From Lumbricus rubellus (taxonomy: Eukaryota > Annelida > Clitellata > Crassiclitellata > Lumbricidae): a stretch of DNA of 64,000 nucleotides. Shown here one piece after another: positions 22,233 through 31,100 of the stretch. How positions within the stretch are numbered: the stretch's first letter is position 1; each line of letters begins with the position of its first letter. The stretch spans positions 32,847,889 through 32,911,888 of the forward strand of contig OX243823.1 in the NCBI GenBank assembly GCA_945859605.1, read 5' to 3'. The notes beneath the pieces were generated by a model. That model had not been told where the DNA came from. It was given only the letters and a program-made list of their open reading frames with translations, and ran no database searches. The position numbers were made by a program, and so were the translations under genes.

Positions 22233-23266
22233 TGGAGTCTTATTTTGACCCAAAACATGCTGGTAGTTTTGGTGGTGTCGAGAAGTTTAAGAGACATGTA
22301 AAAGGTCAAATCAAAACTAAAGATATAAGGACTTGGCTACAGAAGAAAGATGCATATACCTTACATAAACCTGTTAGATTGACATTCAGACGTAGAAAAA
22401 CATTTACTGTAGGGATAGACGATTTGTGGCAAGCAGACTTGGCTGATATGTCTGCTCTGTCAAAGTATAATGATAAGAATAAATATCTGTTAACATGCAT
22501 AGATGTTTTTTCTAAATATGCTTGGGTACTTCCACTGAAATCAAAGACCGGATCTGCCTTGACAGAAGCCTTTTCCTCTATATTGGTTGATAGACAACCA
22601 GCTCATTTACAAACTGATAAAGGAACAGAATTTCTTAACCGTAACTTTCAGTCAATGTTACACAAAAATGCCATTCTGTTCTACACAACCGAAAACGCTG
22701 ACATAAAAGCTTCTGTCGTGGAAAGGTTTAATCGCACACTTAAAACAAAAATGTGGAAATATTTTACATATAAAAATACATATCGCTATACCGATGTTTT
22801 ACATGATCTTGTACATTCGTATAATAACACTCATCATAGAAGTATAGGCATGCCACCAAACCAGGTGTCTATCGAAAATGAACACATTATTAGAAAGCGT
22901 TTGTATGGTGAAAAGAAAAGACCAGCAAACTGGAAGTATAACGTTGGTGATAAGGTCAGAATAAGCAAAGCTAGAATGGTTTTCAAAAAGGGATACCTAC
23001 CTTCTTGGACGGGCGAGATTTTTACAATTGTTGGTCGAATACCTTCGGATCCAATCACGTATGAGCTTGCAGATTTAAATGACGAGAAATTAAAAGGTAA
23101 ATTTTACGAAGAGGAACTGCAACAAATTTTAAAAGAAGATGATGTCTATAGAATAGAAAAAGTATTAAAGACTCGTAAGCGTGGTAACAAAACGGAATAT
23201 TTTGTCAAATGGAAAGATTATGACAATAGTTTTAACTCGTGGACAACAGATATATTCGATATGTAA
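22232..23266 (+). CDS. Polinton 1 integrase (RVE fold + chromodomain)
   Basis: Retrovirus-like DDE integrase, 344 residues from the ATG at 22232, which overlaps the previous stop. The catalytic triad is visible as WQADL (D69), LQTDKGTEF (D129) and SVVERFNR (E164), giving D-x34-E as expected. A basic SH3-like region follows (GDKVRISKAR, KKGYLPSWT), and a C-terminal chromodomain runs from about residue 300 (RIEKVLKTRKRG to VKWKDYDNSFNSW). Integrases of this kind insert the linear element and make 6-bp duplications; the chromodomain may steer it to marked chromatin. No internal break. Confidence 0.93.
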   Translation: MESYFDPKHAGSFGGVEKFKRHVKGQIKTKDIRTWLQKKDAYTLHKPVRLTFRRRKTFTVGIDDLWQADLADMSALSKYNDKNKYLLTCIDVFSKYAWVLPLKSKTGSALTEAFSSILVDRQPAHLQTDKGTEFLNRNFQSMLHKNAILFYTTENADIKASVVERFNRTLKTKMWKYFTYKNTYRYTDVLHDLVHSYNNTHHRSIGMPPNQVSIENEHIIRKRLYGEKKRPANWKYNVGDKVRISKARMVFKKGYLPSWTGEIFTIVGRIPSDPITYELADLNDEKLKGKFYEEELQQILKEDDVYRIEKVLKTRKRGNKTEYFVKWKDYDNSFNSWTTDIFDM

Positions 23267-23331
23267 GAGCTGGAAACCTCAATCGTACAAAGTACATGGT
23301 GGACATAGGTTCGTTTCTATAGTGTAGCAGA

Positions 23332-24138
23332 ATGGCTCACTTTTACATTACATTACCAAGTAACAGTTCTATGAACTACTATCCCAATAATACTGTTACA
23401 CGCTATACGACAAGACTAGAAAATAGTATAGCACTGTCTGGTGACTGGGAAGTAGGGTTGGTTGAAATACAATATATGCACACTTGGTTCAACTTGGAGA
23501 GAGGCGAAGGCAGAATTACATATAGTCAAACGGTTGACTTACGTGGTAAACCAACTCAACTGCAAAATACCATACGTTTGACTGCTGGCTATTACGATTC
23601 ATCGACTGATCTCATACAACAGATAAACGATCACATAAAAGACACTACCGATAAATTTTACCTTGCTATATTCACAAAGTTTAAATACAACCCTACAACA
23701 AAACGTCTCAATGCAGAAATAAATAAAGGTACAAGTATACACTTCTCACCTGCGCTTTGTACAATGCTCGGCATTGGTGGAAGACAGAATCCAATAATAA
23801 ACATGGATACCTCACCTTTACAGTGGAAAGCTGCAAATGCGTGCGACATTAGTAGAGGCTTTTCTTCTATATATGTATATTGCAATGTATTGGAGCACAT
23901 TCCTGTAGGTGATACAAAAGCGCCGTTACTTCGCATCGTTCACTTATCTGGTAAAAGTGGGGATAACGTGCATACGATATACGAAAAGCCGCTATACGTA
24001 CCGCTACAGCAAAAAACCTTTGACAGCATAGAGATAGATATAAGGAGCGACACTGGGAATCCGATTCCATTCGAGTACGGGAAGGTGATTGTTACACTTC
24101 ATTTTAGACGTTGTAAAATACCATACCTCTTACAATGA
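23332..24138 (+). CDS. Polinton 1 penton-like minor capsid protein
   Basis: 268 residues. The N-terminal portion (FYITLPSNSSMNYYPNN, then DWEVGLVEIQYMHTW) matches the layout of Polinton penton-like single jelly-roll proteins, in which an early strand is followed by a conserved aromatic segment. A central STDLIQQINDHI helix and a C-terminal strand (GKVIVTLHFRR) follow. In virions such proteins close the five-fold vertices. It precedes the pVI-like gene with a 4-nt ATGA overlap. Confidence 0.72.
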   Translation: MAHFYITLPSNSSMNYYPNNTVTRYTTRLENSIALSGDWEVGLVEIQYMHTWFNLERGEGRITYSQTVDLRGKPTQLQNTIRLTAGYYDSSTDLIQQINDHIKDTTDKFYLAIFTKFKYNPTTKRLNAEINKGTSIHFSPALCTMLGIGGRQNPIINMDTSPLQWKAANACDISRGFSSIYVYCNVLEHIPVGDTKAPLLRIVHLSGKSGDNVHTIYEKPLYVPLQQKTFDSIEIDIRSDTGNPIPFEYGKVIVTLHFRRCKIPYLLQ

Positions 24139-24539
24139 AAAAACAATTCTGCTGCGATGCGAGTCGGTTCGCATACGAGGATTATTATTTGAGACAGAGC
24201 GGTAGCGGCATGCCAGTGTTTCAGGGTGCTCGAACACAGCGTGGGCATGGACTGGGTAGTATCCTGAGCGGATTTTTTAGAAGTGCTTGGCCATTAATTC
24301 AAACGGGAGCTAAGGCATTTGGAAAACAAGTTTTAAGAACAGGTTTGCAGATTGCCAATGATGTTGCAGACGGTCGTAAATTTAAAGAATCGAGTCTAAG
24401 ACGTATTCCTGAAGGTATAAAAGCATTTGCATCGTCCAACAATTTCAATCCACAAAGTGGTAGTGGACGGAAAAGACGTAAAAAGACGACTGAGAAGAAA
24501 AATAAAAGAGTTAAGCACGACATATTCGGCAAGATTTAA
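24135..24539 (+). CDS. Polinton 1 pVI-like minor virion protein
   Basis: 134 residues: a polar start, a glycine-rich stretch (QSGSGMPVFQGARTQRG), an amphipathic/hydrophobic segment (GLGSILSGFFRSAWPLI) and a Lys/Arg-rich tail. This resembles adenovirus pVI and its Polinton counterparts, internal proteins matured by the viral protease and active on membranes. Glycine pairs in the first third are plausible protease sites, but this is inference. Placed between penton and major capsid genes, as expected. Confidence 0.65.
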   Translation: MKKQFCCDASRFAYEDYYLRQSGSGMPVFQGARTQRGHGLGSILSGFFRSAWPLIQTGAKAFGKQVLRTGLQIANDVADGRKFKESSLRRIPEGIKAFASSNNFNPQSGSGRKRRKKTTEKKNKRVKHDIFGKI

Positions 24540-24541
24540 GT

Positions 24542-25864
24542 ATGGCGTTTGTTCATCCTCAGTCTTGTGAATGCACCAAGAGCGAATTGGATCTATTCAT
24601 CGTACCTCCAACACAGACTAGTATAGAAGGTGGAACATTTGTGGAATATAACCCCATAGCAACAATTTCTCAAGGGACGCCAATAGAATTTAGCATTACG
24701 GGTGCTGGACAAGACTATCTCGACCTTTCGAGTACACAATTATATGTTAAAGCTCAAATAATAAGAGCCAACAACGAAGCTATAGATGATGGCGACCACG
24801 TTGGACCGATTAATTTGTTTCTACACAGTCTTTTTTCGGAAGTTGACATTACCTTAAACGATACCCTTGTGACATCTTCAAACAACACATATGCATATCG
24901 CAGTTACTTGGAAACTATTCTAAGCTATGGTAATGATGCCAAAACTTCGCAACTGACTTCGGCTTTGTATTACAAGGATACTGCAACACATCTCGAAGAC
25001 GCTAACCCGCACGATAACAATGCTGGAAATAGTGGATTCAAGAAACGATGTGCATTAATGGATGAAGGACGTGTTGTTGATATGATAGGATGTATTCATA
25101 GCGATCTATTTTTTCAGGATCGCTTTCTTCCTAACGACGTTAATATAAGGGTGCGACTAGTTAGAAATAAAGATTCATTCTGCTTGATGTCGTCTGTCCA
25201 AGGAGCTGCATATAAAGTTAGAATTTTGGAATGCAAACTATACGTTAGAAAAGTAAAACTGAGTCCATCAGTATTTCTTGCTCATGCTAAAGCTCTCGAA
25301 CGTGGAAATGTAAAATTCCCCATTCGAAGAGCCATTTGTAAAACCTTTACCATACCTAGAGGCAATCTTGATGCAACACAAGAAAGTCTATTCTCTGGTC
25401 AGTTGCCTACTCGAATCGTTATAGGATGCGTGGACAACGATGCGTTTAACGGAAGCTATACAAAGAATCCATTCAACTTTAAACATATGAATCTATCACA
25501 GCTTAAAGTATATTTGGACGGACAGCAGCAATCTGTAAAACCGTTGGAAGTTAACTTTGCCAACAACCAATATATAAACGCTTACGCTACATTATTTATG
25601 GGAACGGGAAAGTGGATGAGAGACGAAGGAAACCAAATAGCCAGAGAGGACTTTGCAGGTGGATATACTCTTTATGCATTCGACCTGACTGCTGATCTTT
25701 CAGAGGGTGATCATTTTAACTTGGTTAAACAGGGCAACGTCCGTCTAGATATGAAGTTTGCTCAAGCCTTGCCAAATACAGTTAACGTCATAGCATTTGC
25801 AGAGTTTGAAAATATTTTGGAAATTGACAGATCTAGAAACGTTATTTTCGACTACAAGAATTGA
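24542..25864 (+). CDS. Polinton 1 major capsid protein (double jelly roll)
   Basis: 440 residues, intact. It belongs to the Polinton capsid lineage that databases often label F54H12.2-like after a worm copy: SIEGGTFVEYNPIATI near the start, then DYLDLSSTQLYVKAQI, INLFLHSLFSEVDITLN and YAYRSYLETILSYG. Expected fold is the double jelly roll that forms hexon-like trimers. It is clearly a different lineage from the Polinton 2 capsid protein (37708-39000), showing the two elements are not copies of one another. Confidence 0.85.
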   Translation: MAFVHPQSCECTKSELDLFIVPPTQTSIEGGTFVEYNPIATISQGTPIEFSITGAGQDYLDLSSTQLYVKAQIIRANNEAIDDGDHVGPINLFLHSLFSEVDITLNDTLVTSSNNTYAYRSYLETILSYGNDAKTSQLTSALYYKDTATHLEDANPHDNNAGNSGFKKRCALMDEGRVVDMIGCIHSDLFFQDRFLPNDVNIRVRLVRNKDSFCLMSSVQGAAYKVRILECKLYVRKVKLSPSVFLAHAKALERGNVKFPIRRAICKTFTIPRGNLDATQESLFSGQLPTRIVIGCVDNDAFNGSYTKNPFNFKHMNLSQLKVYLDGQQQSVKPLEVNFANNQYINAYATLFMGTGKWMRDEGNQIAREDFAGGYTLYAFDLTADLSEGDHFNLVKQGNVRLDMKFAQALPNTVNVIAFAEFENILEIDRSRNVIFDYKN

Positions 25865-25866
25865 GA

Positions 25867-26319
25867 ATGAATGGATCAAGAATTGAAGCGATATTAAAGA
25901 AAGATCCTAAATGTGGGCCAATGTTTATTGGTGTGTTTCCATGTGATCGTCTACCTACTCGTTTAAACAGACGTGGTCCCTCACTGATGGTCTGTAACAC
26001 AGACCCACACAACAAACCTGGAAAGCATTGGATAGTCTTGTATATTGAGGATTCTTCCTATGGTGAATACTTTGACTCCTTTGGCAGACCGCCTGAAGCA
26101 TCATTTAGAACTTTTTTGAACCAGCATTGTGCACGATGGATTTTCAACGAGAAACATTTACAAAGTACTATCAGTCATTTCTGCGGACACTATTGTATAT
26201 TTTATTGCTTACATATAGCTAGAAATAAAAATATTAATGCTATTACCAATCTGTTAACTTCTGACACTGGTCTAAATGACTATCTGGTTCATAATTATGT
26301 TTGTAAAGCTTATGCATAA
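25867..26319 (+). CDS. Polinton 1 adenain-like cysteine protease
   Basis: 150 residues from the ATG at 25867. The Ulp1/adenain catalytic set is complete: KHWIVLY (H54), EYFDSFG (D70), Q99, and FCGHYC (C106). Such proteases mature virion proteins after assembly. It is the last gene of the plus-strand block and begins 2 nt after the capsid-protein stop. A polyadenylation hexamer follows 20 bp downstream. Confidence 0.88.
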   Translation: MNGSRIEAILKKDPKCGPMFIGVFPCDRLPTRLNRRGPSLMVCNTDPHNKPGKHWIVLYIEDSSYGEYFDSFGRPPEASFRTFLNQHCARWIFNEKHLQSTISHFCGHYCIFYCLHIARNKNINAITNLLTSDTGLNDYLVHNYVCKAYA

Positions 26320-26339
26320 AGAAAACCATTTGTGAGTTT

Positions 26340-26345
26340 AATAAA
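26340..26345 (+). terminator. AATAAA polyadenylation signal after Polinton 1 genes
   Basis: A canonical AATAAA lies 20 bp after the protease stop, at the end of eight same-strand genes. It may serve the transcript(s) of the block. Confidence 0.5.
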
Positions 26346-26574
26346 CTTTATTAAAATCGTGAACCGAGTATTTGTTTTGAAATTCTAAAAGCAGGTCAAA
26401 TACAGAACTGTTCCTGTTTAAAAATTGATTAATACGAGAATGGACAGTACAAAGAGGATTCTTTTATAAATATTTTTAAAAATTATTTATTTTTATTTTT
26501 ATTAGTGACTGTAAAGGTTGGGCCAATGCAAAAATTCAAGGGGTAAGACTTGTGTTAGATAATAGAAACCAGTT

Positions 26575-26813
26575 AAGTGTATATGTGTGGCTGCTCCACT
26601 ATTGTAAAATAATAGCATGCAACTGCCTCCTACCAATAGGCCCACCCACTCAACGCTCATTGGTCAACGCTACAACCAATCCCAGCACCGCATTACTGGC
26701 GCACTGTGTTTCTAGCGCATTGTGTTTCTAGCGCACTGTGTTACTGACGCATTGCGTTAAGGTAATGTTACTGGCGCAGGGGTTGCGCCAGTCACATTAC
26801 CTTATTCACTACT
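26575..26813. repeat. Polinton 1 right TIR with terminal hairpin
   Basis: Inverse of the left end: the last 19 bp are identical, 16-bp iterons occupy about 26690-26760, and the inner block is similar but diverged. Next to the end lies a long stem: GGTAATGTTACTGGCGCA pairs almost perfectly with the complementary run up to 26801 around a loop of about 5 nt. Confidence 0.75.
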
Positions 26814-27350
26814 ACTAGTTCACTTAAAAATCCAATGCCTGATCTGTTATGGGACCAAGGGTTTCAAGAGCAATTATATAGGGATAAAATCATGTGTTGC
26901 GGGGTGGTTAACATACTTCACATTTTTTCGTGTTGCTGCCACTTCGGTCGCACATTCGGCTGTAGTCGACGTGACGTGGATGTATGAGATTTACGAGGCG
27001 GGGTATGTGTGGATACCAGTGGCATCCCAGGCCATGCATTTTCCCAATGCCCACGGGATCAAAGTCACAAATCATCAGGGCGCTTGCGTCGGTACGGAAC
27101 AGGCCAGACGTTTCCTTCGTGCTTGCTTGGAGTATCAGCTCTCTGGAGGGCTATCAAAATTAATGCTGTCATTAATTGCAAAGTGTCTGGTGTTCTCCCC
27201 AGATTGTTTGCAGACCAGACCGTGGTGGGTGTCGTCCTTGATCTGCCATCTCTCCACATTGACACTGGTGTGGCGCGTTAAGATTTATTCCCAAGCGCCA
27301 CCCTGACGGCCTCGTTGCTATAAGACCCAACCCACAAGATATTATTGACA

Positions 27351-27480
27351 CCAACTGGCTCGCTTGGCTACATCGGTAAGGTCGATGGCCGCGCGTCTGC
27401 ACGTTGCTCCGTGAAAGATAGCGTGCGGGCCGTGGTTCGATTCCCGAAGGTGGCTATATCAGAGATTCAAAAATCTCGGG
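27351..27480 (+). repeat. Possible tRNA-derived SINE head
   Basis: An A-box-like (tggctacatcggtaagg) and a B-box-like sequence (GGTTCGATTCC) lie about 60 bp apart. This fits a degenerate tRNA-derived promoter. It does not fold into a proper tRNA, and I could not define its ends. Confidence 0.4.
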
Positions 27481-27736
27481 TTAAAACGGTCCGTCCACAT
27501 TGACCTAAAATGGCGTGGCGACACTAATCATCTTCGATATGGCAGTGTCGTTAAACATGTAACAGCAGGATAATATTATTATTGGCACTGTAACCATCCA
27601 GTCCCCGGCGTGTAAGACGACGAAAAGATGTGGTTCTGGTACCAGCTAATAACAAAGAACGGGTCCATGGAGAAAGCTGATTCCATAGTGCAGGACCAAT
27701 GAAGGTAAAAAGTTCAAGTTTTTGAACCTGGATGTC

Positions 27737-27957
27737 ACATTTACTGGCTCCCACTCACTCGGCTTAATTATGGTTCTTTCTTAACTTACCGGTCTCTACC
27801 GGTATCAAAAATTACCTTTAGAAAACGTTTTTCCTAAGCCAATGGGGGATTTAACCCCCAAACTCCTTGTCTAAGCCACTGGGCCAGAGTGAGACCGGTA
27901 AGTTAAAAGAAAGAACCATAAGCCGCATTCAAGCAGTGAGTGGGAGCCAGTAAATGC
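27737..27957. repeat. Fold-back element with ~60-bp arms
   Basis: The left arm (catttactggctcccactcact ... ttaccggtctc) is repeated in inverse order at 27893-27957 with few differences, enclosing about 80 bp. Likely a palindromic MITE; no coding capacity. Confidence 0.75.
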
Positions 27958-28198
27958 GTCCACTGACGAACCGTCCATGACGAACCGTCCATGACGAATC
28001 ATCCGCTGACGAAACGTCCACAAACCCTTGTTATTGTCCTCTGCGGTTTTAAATCACCTCAAAGTAGACCCGATGTTCGGCAACAATGCCCTCTTTTCTA
28101 CTTGTACATACCTGTCCGTCACTTTCATTCACGACTTTCCTTCGCTTTTTACAGCACTTTTTTCCATCATTTTATTTTCATGCAGGAAATTCGGAACA

Positions 28199-31100
28199 AT
28201 GGAGTCACGTCTGCATTGGGCGGACTATGTGATCTTTGTCGGATTTCTCGCCATCTCTCTGGCCATCGGAATCTACCATTCGCTGACAGGAGGTCGACAG
28301 AAGACAGTAGCTGAGTTCATCATGGGTGATAGAAGACTCAAAGTTATTCCGACGGCCATTTCATTGGTCGTCACCTTCTATTCAGCCATCACGATGCTTG
28401 GACTGACCGCCGAAATGTACAGCTACGGAATTCAGTATCTCATTTTCGCCAATGTCGGAATAGCACTTGGAATTCTGTTGGTCGAACGTTTGATTGTTCC
28501 GTTCATCTATCCAATGAAGCTGGTCAGCATCTACGACGTGAGTAACAGTTAAGTGATTAGGCTGCTCTTAATTAAACAGTTATTGTAGCCTAACTCTTAC
28601 TTAGGCTTTCCATTAGAAACATAATCACTTTTTCGGGAACTATTAGGCTACCCAAAATAATCTGATCTTCCATTTCCGAATTCTCTACCTAAACGCCACT
28701 AACCTCAACAGCTACTCTGCGACCGCTGATCCCTTGGTAACCGGACTACGACCTCCTTCGGACTACTCTTTGGAGCCAACCTTCTGAATAGACGCAGCTC
28801 TCGTGAATAAGCTGGAGCCCTTGCGCTTGGCTTTCGAGTGATGCTTTTGAAATTTGGAGATTACCATGGTCACGATCACAAGACGATTGCTCTTCAACTA
28901 ATCAAGCGGATAGGCCTACGTTGAAATAGGCAGACAATATTCTTAACTTTACAGTTAACATTACGCGACCTTAGAACTATATAGTTCCATATCCACTTTT
29001 TGCGAAACTGCGAAAAACGAATTTTAAGATTTGGTGAGGAAAATGTTTTTCCCTGTTTCATTGATGGCGAATAAATTTACATTTTCGGACAGCACTGTTT
29101 TTTCCTAGTATGATCTTAATATTTATTTTGATCATAATTTAAATTTAATACGAGTAATTTAGATATAAATATGGCACGGGTGACCATTTTTGTACAATTT
29201 TTGCACATAGAGCAGTATAACATTAATAATGTCGCGATAATAGACACAGGAAATTATAAGATAACGTACTATGTCCACTAGCAACTTTGTTACGCAACAA
29301 TTTTGAAGCGACGTCCTGCTGTTATATTTCCGTTTGGCTTGAACTTTTTCACAGAATACTATTAGGGGGAAGACGGGGTAATTTCGGCCATGGGGTAAAT
29401 CCGGCCAGGGGGATTTCAAGAGAACCAGAGGGCAAGTGAAGATTTCAATGCTACCATCCAGTGCATAATATCATATTACGTATGTTTATCGAGATAATTT
29501 GGTTTTTATTTGAGAATAATTCGTTAAAAACGAAAAAAACGAGTTCGAGCCAAATCGACTTTTCTTTGCTGTCTCCAATAAAAGCTAAAAAGTGAAGATA
29601 ATCTGGGTTAAATGTCGATTATTTGCTTTTTATTCTGCAAACCACAGTATTTTTTTCAATTTGATTATCCAAATCCATTGTCCAAAAATGGCGGCCCCTG
29701 CTCGTTAATTTTTTGGGGGAGGGTGGGTGGTTCGGGGTAAATTCGGCCATGTGGACAGATTTACCCCGAGATGTTAGAAATGGTACAGAGTGCTAATGTT
29801 AATTAGTGACTTTATATTAGTAGAACAGGAAGTAAGCATTTGACTCATTCGACCAGTACAGCCTTCATTTGACCCAAATAGCCTTTACTTTCGTCCATTT
29901 GACCCATTTGACCGATACCAACCATAAAAATTGAGTGCCCGCGCAGTTTGACCGATACAGCCTTACTTTTTCAAATTCATGGAATATCCAACTCGATCTA
30001 AAGACAAGATATTCCAATAAAAATGGTCTACCCGAATAAAACAAAAACTGAATTACAAAAAATCGCCAGGCAGCTCGGCTTGGTTCATTATACAACAAGA
30101 CTGCGGAGATCGGAGTTGATTGTTGTAATTGACGTCCACAACCGCAGATGCTACGACGATGACTGCCTATGCAAGTATCCACGGCCGGATCGTCAACAAG
30201 GGCCAGGCGAGACCATCGTCGTTCGTCGTCGGCGCAATGGCAACTCACTCCCGCATGATGTTAGTTTGATCGACAACGACGAACACCCATGCGAGATCAT
30301 CACCGTTAATTGCCGACGCAATGGCAACTCATGTCTGTGTGAAGCATGTTTGATCAACACCGACGAACGCCCATGCAAGTATCCACGGCCGGATCGACAA
30401 CAACGGCCATGTGAGACCATCGTCGTTCGTCGCCGACGCAATGGCAACTCACCCCCGCGTGATGTTAGTTTGATCGACAACGACGAACACCCATGCGAGA
30501 TCATCACCGTTAATTGCCGACGCAATGGCAACTCATGTCTGTGTGAAGCATGTTTGAACAACACCGACGAACGCCCATGCAAGTATATCGTCGTTCGTCA
30601 TCTACGCAATGGAGCCCTACGTAAATCTATTTTGCTCTGCGGCCCCGACGGCTGATTCTATGTGGCGTAAACACAGCAGGTGTATTTTTCTGTGAAACTT
30701 TTTTCATATGTTTTGGCAGCCGCCTCGACATCTGAAAAACGAAAGCACATTTTTTCATAATCGACGTCTGGCGTATAAAATTTTTTGTCTTGTGTATAGA
30801 AAATAACTGAAAATGGAATATACAGCTCGGCCTAAAGACAGGAGATCCCAAAATAAAATGGACTACTCATCGTATAATCTGAAAGAATTACGACAAATTC
30901 CTAAACAGAGAGGACAAAGAGGATACTCGAGTTTGCGAAAAGCGGAACTCATAGCGTTCATATCGCAGGGAGACCGACTAGGCGCTCGTGCAGTCCGGGT
31001 CAACAAAGCACCGGCGCATACTCCCGCCACTGTGCGAGAATTGCGAGAAATTGCGAAAAAGAGAGGTGTGCGGGGATACTCGAGATTAGCAAAAGCGGAA

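Larger units (their letters stand above)
17200..26813 (+). mobile_element. Polinton/Maverick 1 (polymerase-less), 9.6 kb
   Basis: Outermost inverted termini AGTAGTGAATAAGGTAATG (17200-17218 and, inverted, 26795-26813) bound a block encoding an integrase and a complete adenovirus/Polinton-like virion gene set. The 6-bp sequence ACTAGT on both sides (17194-17199, 26814-26819) fits the 6-bp duplications of Polintons. Because it is a palindrome, and GA/TC just outside also mirror each other, the exact edge could lie 8 bp further out. Plus-strand genes run 20586-26319 almost without gaps. No PolB is recognisable anywhere in the element, which is also short for the family (usually 15-20 kb). The TIRs are diverged, implying some age, yet all eight virion/integrase genes are open. 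Confidence 0.85.
26823..28198. other. Intergenic region before SLC5 copy 2
   Basis: No gene recognised. It contains a SINE-like segment (27351-27480), a fold-back repeat (27737-27957) and a short tandem stretch of tgacgaaccgtcca units at about 27960-28020. The open frames around 27000-27300 overlap on both strands and carry no known domain. Confidence 0.5.

Noticed and set aside
27009..27306. Overlapping frames of about 90-110 codons
   Set aside because: Several overlap on both strands, none has a domain or splice support; likely repeat-derived.
30193..30582. Minus-strand 129-codon frame opposite the SAP-motif ORF
   Set aside because: Mirror of a tandem repeat; no domain, and the plus strand carries the SAP-like start.
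30813..30857. Alternative upstream start of PolB
   Set aside because: The duplicated leader has a stop in the matching place, and a TATA-like box would put the transcript start almost on this ATG.
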